NCBI GenBank assembly: GCA_028278305.1
Contig: JANQEP010000079.1
Location: 1-33,887, forward strand
Reading direction: 5' to 3'
DNA: 33,887 nucleotides
Source of the DNA: Candidatus Gastranaerophilales bacterium
Lineage (GTDB): Bacteria; Cyanobacteriota; Vampirovibrionia; Gastranaerophilales; UBA9971
Shown here: positions 27,224 through 33,887 of the stretch, one piece after another
Layout of the letters: every line of letters begins with the position of its first letter
Position numbering within the stretch: position 1 is the first letter of the stretch
Notes under the pieces: model-generated
Seen by the model: only the letters and a program-made list of their open reading frames with translations
Told to the model about the DNA's origin: nothing
Database searches by the model: none
Translations under genes and position numbers: made by a program

Positions 27224-28240
27224 ATGCAAATAATTCAGCACACAAAGCCATATATTGATGATGATGAAATAAATGCAGTTATAAACCTGCTAAAAACCAG
27301 GCTTGTAAATGACGGAACTGCAGGAACTGAAGTTGTTAACAAAATTGCCGATAAAACAGGCTGCCAGGGTGGAGTTGCCGTATCTACAGGGACATTAGGT
27401 ATTCATCTTGCGTTAAAAGCTCTTGGTGTAAAAAAAGAAAATGACGAGGTTATAATTCCTGATTACGCATGCAGGTGTCTGTATGACGCAGTGGTTACAG
27501 CAGGAGGAAAACCTGTTTGTTGTGATATCAATCTTAATGACTATAGTTTAGATAATAAATATGCTGAATCGCTAATAACAAAAAATACCCGGGCAATTAT
27601 TCTGCCGCATATGTGGGGCTGCCCGGCTGATATCGATGAATTTTTAAAACTTGATGTGCCGGTAATAGAAGATTGTGCTCATACCCTGGGAGTTTTGTAT
27701 AAAGGCCAACAAGTAGGGAGCTTTGGAGATTACTCTGTTTTCAGTTTTGAAGGCAGTAAATTTATTGTTGGCGGTGAAGGCGGGTGTGTTTTATCAAGAT
27801 ATAAAGAAAACATTAAGCTGATTCAGGAGCTTAAAGCAAGTTTTCACTACAGGTTGAGCGATATAATTTCTTCGATAGTTCTTGTCCAGCTGGATAAACT
27901 TAATAAAATTATTGAAAAAAGAAGATATCTTGCCGGTATATATAATAAGGGACTGGAGGACTTTGAAAAAGCAGGTAAAGTCAAATTACCTGAGACCTTT
28001 GAAGAAAGAGAATCCGTTTTTTACAGGTTTGTTGTAAAGCTAGATTGTGAGTCAGAAAATATTATTGAAAAGGCAAATTTGAATAATATATATATAAGAA
28101 ACCCCTTATCGTCAGGACCTTTCACTGGAAAACAAAACTCGAATGAGCTTTTTAAAAAGGCGATTTCACTGCCTATATACCCTGATTTGCAAGCAGCAGA
28201 AGCTGAAAGAGTTGTAGAGTTTCTACATAAATACTTATAG
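27224..28240 (+). CDS. DegT/DnrJ/EryC1/StrS family PLP-dependent aminotransferase
   Basis: GGVAVSTGTLGIHLALKALGV, VIEDCAHTLGVLYKGQQVGSFGDYSVFSFEGSKFIVGGEGG. Confidence 0.9.
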   Translation: MQIIQHTKPYIDDDEINAVINLLKTRLVNDGTAGTEVVNKIADKTGCQGGVAVSTGTLGIHLALKALGVKKENDEVIIPDYACRCLYDAVVTAGGKPVCCDINLNDYSLDNKYAESLITKNTRAIILPHMWGCPADIDEFLKLDVPVIEDCAHTLGVLYKGQQVGSFGDYSVFSFEGSKFIVGGEGGCVLSRYKENIKLIQELKASFHYRLSDIISSIVLVQLDKLNKIIEKRRYLAGIYNKGLEDFEKAGKVKLPETFEERESVFYRFVVKLDCESENIIEKANLNNIYIRNPLSSGPFTGKQNSNELFKKAISLPIYPDLQAAEAERVVEFLHKYL

Positions 28241-28247
28241 GAGTTGA

Positions 28248-29681
28248 GTGGATTTGAAAAAATTTGTATTTATCTTGCCGAACAGTAGGTGGTTTGACTC
28301 TGCTAAATGGGAATTATATCCATATAACGTATGTCTTCTGGCTGCAATAATAAAAGATGAATATGAGGTTAAAATTATTGATGCAAACGCCAAAAATTTA
28401 TCTCTAAAACAAACAGTTCAAAAGGCTTTGGAATTTTCACCCAATTATATTGCATTATCCTGTCTTGCTGTAGAGTATTCAAAACATGCTCATGAGCTTG
28501 CAAAATCATTAAAAGAATCAATGCCAAATACCCCGGTTATTTTAGGAGGGGTTTACGGTACTTTATTGCCTGAGCATGCAATAGAGGATAAGAATTTTGA
28601 TTATCTTGTTCTGGGAGAAGGCGAAATTCGTCTTAAACAACTGTTAAAGCATATTGAGAATAAAACCTTGCCTGAAGATTTGGACGGAATTGCCTATCGA
28701 AAAGGTGATGAAGTAATTATTAAACCTCAAGAAACTTATGTTGAAGACCTTGATAACCTCCCGTACCCTGATTATAACCTTGTTGATTTTGACGATTATT
28801 GCCGGGTTAATGAAAAATTTAGCTATGCTGATACCAGGGACGCTCTTCCGGTAGCAAAAATGTATACTTCCAGGGGATGCCCTGCCGGCTGTAACTTCTG
28901 TGCTGTAGAGCATATTGCGGGGAAGAGATTCAGGAAAAGGTCTGTTGAAAGCATTCTGGATGAAATAGAATTTATGATTCAGAAATATAAGGTAAAAGAA
29001 ATTTTATTTTATGATGATAATCTTATTTTTGATATTAAAAGAGCAAAAGAACTCTGCAAGGGCATAATAAAAAGACAATTCAATATAAAATTCAAATGTC
29101 CTAATATAGCTGTTTACTGTTTAGATAATGAACTAATGGATTTAATGAAAGAAGCCGGGTTTACAATGCTTGTTTTTGCCATAGAGTCCGCTAATGACAG
29201 AATTTTGAAATATGTGATGGGCAAACCCTTAAGTATAGAGGGAGTAAAAGAAAAAGTGGAATACGCTAAAAAACTTGGGTTCAGATGTGCTGCTTTATTT
29301 GTTATCGGCAGTCCCGGAGAAACCTGGCAGGAAATAAGAAACTCTTTTGCTTTTGCAGAAAAGCTTGATGTATATTGTCATTTTTCTATTGCAACGCCGC
29401 TCCCAAAAACAAGGTTATATAACGATGCGGTAAAAGAGAATTTGCTTATTGACGGTTTCTCATTTTTCTCTGGATCAGGGTGCTCAAAAGGCTGGATAGA
29501 AACAGATGAATTTACTGCTTTTGACCTTGAAGTTTTAAGAGCATATGATTGGGAGAGAATTAATTTTTCTACCCCGGAAAAAATGAAAAATGCTGTGGAA
29601 TTTTTTAAGCTACCGGAAAAGGAGATTCTTGAGTGGTCAAAAGGTGCAACAGAAAGTGTAAGAAAAAGGTTTTACAAGTAA
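28248..29681 (+). CDS. B12-binding domain radical SAM protein (BchE-like class)
   Basis: N-terminal Rossmann VILGGVYGTLLPEHAIEDKNFDYLVLGEGE; YTSRGCPAGCNFCAVEHIAGKRFRKRS (CxxxCxxC); GTG start with taggag SD. Confidence 0.9.
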   Translation: MDLKKFVFILPNSRWFDSAKWELYPYNVCLLAAIIKDEYEVKIIDANAKNLSLKQTVQKALEFSPNYIALSCLAVEYSKHAHELAKSLKESMPNTPVILGGVYGTLLPEHAIEDKNFDYLVLGEGEIRLKQLLKHIENKTLPEDLDGIAYRKGDEVIIKPQETYVEDLDNLPYPDYNLVDFDDYCRVNEKFSYADTRDALPVAKMYTSRGCPAGCNFCAVEHIAGKRFRKRSVESILDEIEFMIQKYKVKEILFYDDNLIFDIKRAKELCKGIIKRQFNIKFKCPNIAVYCLDNELMDLMKEAGFTMLVFAIESANDRILKYVMGKPLSIEGVKEKVEYAKKLGFRCAALFVIGSPGETWQEIRNSFAFAEKLDVYCHFSIATPLPKTRLYNDAVKENLLIDGFSFFSGSGCSKGWIETDEFTAFDLEVLRAYDWERINFSTPEKMKNAVEFFKLPEKEILEWSKGATESVRKRFYK

Positions 29682-29693
29682 AAGGTTTATAAA

Positions 29694-30770
29694 ATGAAAA
29701 TTCAAAGACTCGGTTTTGAAAAAGTTTTTTACCAGATTGATCAATTATATGATTTTTATAAAAAAGAGGATAACTATCCTGTCCACATTACAGTCGGCTT
29801 AACGTCTTTTTGTAACCATAAATGTGTGTTTTGTTATGGAGATTATGAAACTTCAGACCCTCGCAAAAATATTTCAATTGATGCTGACAGGCTGCTGGAA
29901 ATCTTAAAAGAAATGCATGAATGCGGTTTAAAGTCGATTTCACTGGTTGGCACCGGTGAACCGTTAATATATAAAGATTTTATAAAAATAATTCAGGGAA
30001 TAAAAAAAATAGGCCTTGACCTTGCAATCTACACTAATGGCGCCAGGTTACAGGAAGATATTCAGGATGCGGTCCTTGAATGCTGCACCTGGTTCAGGAT
30101 AAGCTGTAATGCTGCTGATACTGAAATGCATAATAAAGTTCACCAGGTTAAAGATGAATTTGAAATGATTGTGGAAAATGTACAAAAAGCAGTAGAAAAA
30201 AGAAACGCATTGAAAAAGAAATTCCCGACAGTTGGAGTCCAGTTTGTTGGTTACGAGGAAAACTACCATCAAATTTACGATGCTGCAAAATTATGGAAAG
30301 AAGCAGGCGTAGATTATTTTGCAATTAAACCTATGTATAAACAGGAAAAAAATAAATATATTCCCCCGATGCTGGAGGATTATGACAAAGCTGAAAAACT
30401 AATGACCAGGGCATTAGAGCTTGAAGACGAAAAATTTAAAGTATACGCAAAATTCGAACAATTTAAGGAAGTAATTGAGCAAGATCCTAAAAGGGAATAC
30501 GGAAAATGTTATGGTCATGCATTTTCTACAGCATTGTTAGCAGATGGAAATTTTTATCTCTGTGGAAATTTACACAGCGAAGAAAGATACTCATTTGGAA
30601 GTATTTATGATAGAGGTTTTAAGGATATCTGGTATAGCGAAAAAAGAAAAAAAGTAATTAAAAATATTAATTTTGCTAAATGCCCTGTAAGATGCAGATG
30701 TCACCCTTTGAACTTGATTTTATGGGATTTAAAACATCCTGATCCTAATATTCACCCCAATTTTCTTTAA
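29694..30770 (+). CDS. Radical SAM protein with SPASM-like C-terminal cysteines
   Basis: CNHKCVFC, LVGTGEPLIYKDFIKI, C-terminal CPVRCRC; paralogue of 21940-23010. Confidence 0.88.
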   Translation: MKIQRLGFEKVFYQIDQLYDFYKKEDNYPVHITVGLTSFCNHKCVFCYGDYETSDPRKNISIDADRLLEILKEMHECGLKSISLVGTGEPLIYKDFIKIIQGIKKIGLDLAIYTNGARLQEDIQDAVLECCTWFRISCNAADTEMHNKVHQVKDEFEMIVENVQKAVEKRNALKKKFPTVGVQFVGYEENYHQIYDAAKLWKEAGVDYFAIKPMYKQEKNKYIPPMLEDYDKAEKLMTRALELEDEKFKVYAKFEQFKEVIEQDPKREYGKCYGHAFSTALLADGNFYLCGNLHSEERYSFGSIYDRGFKDIWYSEKRKKVIKNINFAKCPVRCRCHPLNLILWDLKHPDPNIHPNFL

Positions 30771-30784
30771 AAAAGGAGAAAAAA

Positions 30785-31441
30785 GTGAAAAACCTTGTTT
30801 TCATTGGTTATTCAAATATCATTCATATAATTTTAGATATCATAAAAGAAAAAAATGAATATTATGATAATTTTTATATAATTGATGACAATCAAGATTT
30901 TTGGACTACTGAAAAAGAAGGTATTAAAGTAATAGGCGGATTTCAAGATATAGAAAGACTTGTGGACGAAAATCAAATAACCCACGCTGCCATTACTATA
31001 AGTGAAAATCATATGAATGTTAGATATGAATATTTTAAGGGATGTTCTGAAAAATTTAATTTAAAGTTTCCTAATTTTATTCATCCTAAAAGTGTAATTT
31101 CATCAACAGTGTCGATACAGAAGGGAATTGTCATATGCGCTGGGGTTGTTATAAATCCTTATTGCGTTTTAGAAGATAATTTGGTTATTTTTACAAGTTC
31201 TTCAATTGATCATCATTCCAGAGTAGGCAATTCAGCAATTATAGGGCCCGGCGTACATACAGGAGGTTTTGTAAATATAAATTCAAAGGCTTTTCTTGGA
31301 GTTGGAAGTGTAATTTTGCCGAGAATAAGCCTGGGAGAGAATTCTTTAATAGGAGCAGGGGCAGTAGTTACAAAAAATGTAGAAAATAATACTGTAGTTG
31401 CAGGAAATCCTGCTAAAATAATAAGAAAATTAAATAATTAA
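30785..31441 (+). CDS. NeuD/PglD-like sugar O/N-acyltransferase (left-handed beta-helix hexapeptide repeats)
   Basis: NLVFIGYSNIIHIILDII N-terminal Rossmann; IGPGVHTGGFVNINSKAFLGVGSVILPRISLGENSLIGAGAVVTKNVENNTVVAGNPAK. Confidence 0.88.
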   Translation: MKNLVFIGYSNIIHIILDIIKEKNEYYDNFYIIDDNQDFWTTEKEGIKVIGGFQDIERLVDENQITHAAITISENHMNVRYEYFKGCSEKFNLKFPNFIHPKSVISSTVSIQKGIVICAGVVINPYCVLEDNLVIFTSSSIDHHSRVGNSAIIGPGVHTGGFVNINSKAFLGVGSVILPRISLGENSLIGAGAVVTKNVENNTVVAGNPAKIIRKLNN

Positions 31442-31453
31442 AGTGAGGAAAAA

Positions 31454-32116
31454 ATGCATATTAATTTTTTTGAAGGACTACCAAAAACAAAAAGAGGTAA
31501 AAGAGTTGAAAAAAGAGAAACTCTTTCTGAAGAACAAATTAAAGTATTAAAAACTTATGGGAAAGAATACTTTGACGGTGAAACAGGTTACGGCGGTTAT
31601 TATTATGACGGGCGGTGGAAACCTGTTGCTGAAGAAATGGTAAAACATTACGGGCTTGAAAAGGACGCCAAAATCCTGGAAGTAGGTTGCGCTAAAGGTT
31701 TTCTTCTATATGAATTTTACAAGCTTGGTTTTAAAAATGTTTATGGCTCAGATATAAGTGAATATGCAATATCTGAGACTCCTGAGGAAATAAGAAATAA
31801 TTGCAAGGCATTAAGCGCAGATTCTTTAGACTATCCTGATAACATGTTTGATTTGGTATTAACCATAGACTGTATTCATAATCTAGATTCTGAAGGCGTG
31901 AAAAATTCTATAAAAGAAATGATGAGAGTTTCTAAAAACAAGAAAAATATTTTTATTCGTGTGGGTTCTTATCGTGATAAAGAAGAATATAATAACATCA
32001 AAACCTGGGCAGTTACCAGTCCTACAATTGATTCGCCGGAACAATGGCTGGAAAGATTTGAAAGATTAGGATATGAAGGTGATTATTACTTTAGATTTAT
32101 GGACGAGTTGAATTAG
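31454..32116 (+). CDS. Class I SAM-dependent methyltransferase
   Basis: AKILEVGCAKGFLLYEFYKLGFKNVYGSDISEYAI...DNMFDLVLTIDCIHNL. Confidence 0.88.
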   Translation: MHINFFEGLPKTKRGKRVEKRETLSEEQIKVLKTYGKEYFDGETGYGGYYYDGRWKPVAEEMVKHYGLEKDAKILEVGCAKGFLLYEFYKLGFKNVYGSDISEYAISETPEEIRNNCKALSADSLDYPDNMFDLVLTIDCIHNLDSEGVKNSIKEMMRVSKNKKNIFIRVGSYRDKEEYNNIKTWAVTSPTIDSPEQWLERFERLGYEGDYYFRFMDELN

Positions 32117-32125
32117 GGATAATAA

Positions 32126-32812
32126 ATGGCTAAATTTTTTAAAGATTGGCAGAAAAAAAGACTAATCAAAAAACTGAAAAACAAATATTTTAAAGGTTCT
32201 GATTTTGTCGGGCCTTTTGAAAAAGAATTAATCCCTCAAGCCGTACTGGAAGAGCAGTTTTTGTGGAGCAAGAAAGAATTTTTTAAAGGCACAGTATTGG
32301 ATATGTCAACTCCAAAACACTGGCATGAATACATACATAACCTTCCAACAGTTGAGAAAATCTTAATAAGCAATTTAGATAACGAAGTTATTGAAAAAAT
32401 GGGGAAAAGTTCGAAGGTTGACGTGATCGGGGACTTTTGCGATAGAGAAAACCCTCCTATGCCTGATAATTCAGTTGATACGGTTTTATGTATAAGTATT
32501 CTAGTGCATTGTGTTAACCCGGCTGATATGGTTATAAACCTTAAGAATATTGTAAGGCCCGGTGGAATAATTTTATTTTTAACACCGTTTGCGTATATAG
32601 ACGGACATATGTATCCTGACTACTGGCGTATCGGGAAAGATGGTTATGAACTAATGGCCAGGCAGGCTGATCTTGAAGTTGTTGAAACCGGTGAAATAGT
32701 TGATATGGGTAAATATACAAAATTTGAATTCGGCAATAGCTGTGAGGCCAATAGCTGGCATAGAGGTATTCCCTTTAATAACTGGATGATAGCGAGGAAA
32801 AAGGCCGAATAA
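32126..32812 (+). CDS. Class I SAM-dependent methyltransferase-like protein
   Basis: NPPMPDNSVDTVLCISILVHCVNPADMVINLKNIVRPGGIILFLTPF; N-terminal motif I is weak. Confidence 0.7.
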   Translation: MAKFFKDWQKKRLIKKLKNKYFKGSDFVGPFEKELIPQAVLEEQFLWSKKEFFKGTVLDMSTPKHWHEYIHNLPTVEKILISNLDNEVIEKMGKSSKVDVIGDFCDRENPPMPDNSVDTVLCISILVHCVNPADMVINLKNIVRPGGIILFLTPFAYIDGHMYPDYWRIGKDGYELMARQADLEVVETGEIVDMGKYTKFEFGNSCEANSWHRGIPFNNWMIARKKAE

Positions 32813-33887
32813 TGAAAGTCCCCTATGTAAATCTCCCCTCCCGGTATTTAAATATAAAAAAAGAAATCCTGACTAAGATTGACGAGGTTTTATCCGGCGG
32901 GAAATATATTCTCGGCGATTATGTTGAAAAATTTGAACAAAAATTTGCTGATTACTGCGGGGTAAAATGCGCGGTCGGAGTTAACAGCGGTACAGATGCG
33001 CTTGTTTTAGCATTAAAGGCTTATGGCATCGGCAATGGCGATGAGGTTATAACTGCCCCTAATTCCTTTCTGGCCTCAGCTTCCTGTATTGCATTAACAG
33101 GTGCAAAACCTGTTTTTGTTGATGTGAGAGAGGACTTTAATATAGAGCCTGACCTGATAGAAACAGCGATTACCTCAAAAACAAAGGCAATTATCCCTGT
33201 TCATCTAACAGGTAAGCCGGCAGATATGGATAAAATAAATAAAATTGCACAAAAATATAATTTGAAAGTAATAGAGGACGCCGCGCAGGCCTTCGGGGCA
33301 AAGTACAGAGATAATTACACAGGAAACCTTGGAAATGTTGGCTGTTTTAGCTTTCATGTCCTGAAAAACCTTCATTGCTACGGTGACGGCGGCATGATAA
33401 CAACTAATGATGAAAATGTTTATAATCATCTTCTAAAAGCAAGGAATCATGGGCTGTCCGGCAGGTGTGAATGTGATTTCTGGAGTGTAAATAGCAGGCT
33501 TGACGCAGTTCAGGCAGCTATTTTATCAGTAAAAATGAATTATATTGACTCCTGGATTGAGCGTAAAAGAAAAATTGCATCATACTACAATGAAAACCTG
33601 AAAGAAATTGTTGGCGTACCACTTGAAAAAGGTCATGAAAAGCAAGTTTACACTACTTTTATGATAAAATGCAAAAATAAAAATGAACTACAAAAGTACC
33701 TGCTGGATAATGGCGTTGATAGTAAGATTCATTATGAAGTACCAATTCATTTAATGAAAGCAGGATTGCAGGAGGGATACAAGTTGGAAGATTTTCCTGT
33801 TACTGAAAAATTATCAAAGGAAATTTTGAGTTTGCCCATATACCCTGAATTAACAGATGAACAAGTGGATTATGTAGTTTCAAAAAT
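32812..33887 (+). CDS. DegT/DnrJ/EryC1/StrS aminotransferase (QdtB/FdtB-like), truncated by window end
   Basis: Absent from ORF track because it runs off the window: MKVPYVNLPSRYLNIKKEILTKIDEVLSGGKYILGDYVEKFE...VGVNSGTDALVLALKAYGIG...VIEDAAQAFGAKY...GCFSFHVLKNLHCYGDGGMI. Confidence 0.9.
   Translation, partial: MKVPYVNLPSRYLNIKKEILTKIDEVLSGGKYILGDYVEKFEQKFADYCGVKCAVGVNSGTDALVLALKAYGIGNGDEVITAPNSFLASASCIALTGAKPVFVDVREDFNIEPDLIETAITSKTKAIIPVHLTGKPADMDKINKIAQKYNLKVIEDAAQAFGAKYRDNYTGNLGNVGCFSFHVLKNLHCYGDGGMITTNDENVYNHLLKARNHGLSGRCECDFWSVNSRLDAVQAAILSVKMNYIDSWIERKRKIASYYNENLKEIVGVPLEKGHEKQVYTTFMIKCKNKNELQKYLLDNGVDSKIHYEVPIHLMKAGLQEGYKLEDFPVTEKLSKEILSLPIYPELTDEQVDYVVSK

Noticed and set aside
33205-33429. 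Minus-strand 74-aa ORF
   Set aside because: Antisense to the clearly coding but window-truncated DegT aminotransferase (32812-33887)

Overview
The window is a surface-glycan (LOS/LPS or glycoprotein-glycan) biosynthesis locus from an AT-rich, LpxK-encoding bacterium. A left flank carries a nuclease-like ORF, a GT9 heptosyltransferase, LpxK, a transglutaminase-like protein and two small unknowns. It leads into about 29 kb of mosaic cassettes: roughly a dozen glycosyltransferases of several families (three GT8 paralogues, GT2, GT4, GT17-like, GT61, GT-D-like), FkbM and other SAM methyltransferases, two tandem sulfotransferases, a gmhA-gmhB-transaldolase-radical SAM operon, and a second module with a FemAB-like acyltransferase, two DegT aminotransferases, a B12-type radical SAM, a second SPASM-like radical SAM, a NeuD/PglD-like acyltransferase and methyltransferases. 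No rRNA, tRNA, CRISPR array or transposase was recognised. Points most worth a second look: (1) the second sulfotransferase extends to an apparent ATT start that restores its N-terminal PAPS-binding-like motif; (2) a sulfotransferase C-terminal relic lies just upstream of an FkbM gene; (3) divergent gene pairs have only 14-15 bp between start codons and TATAAT-like boxes on both strands, suggesting bidirectional leaderless transcription; (4) a GT17-like protein carries a methyltransferase domain that lacks the SAM-binding motif; (5) a 'CERSEAIQ' dispersed repeat sits in frame inside the transglutaminase; (6) transaldolase + GmhA + GmhB + radical SAM form an overlapping operon that could make and modify a heptose. 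All calls come from reading the sequence and supplied translations; no database searches were run.
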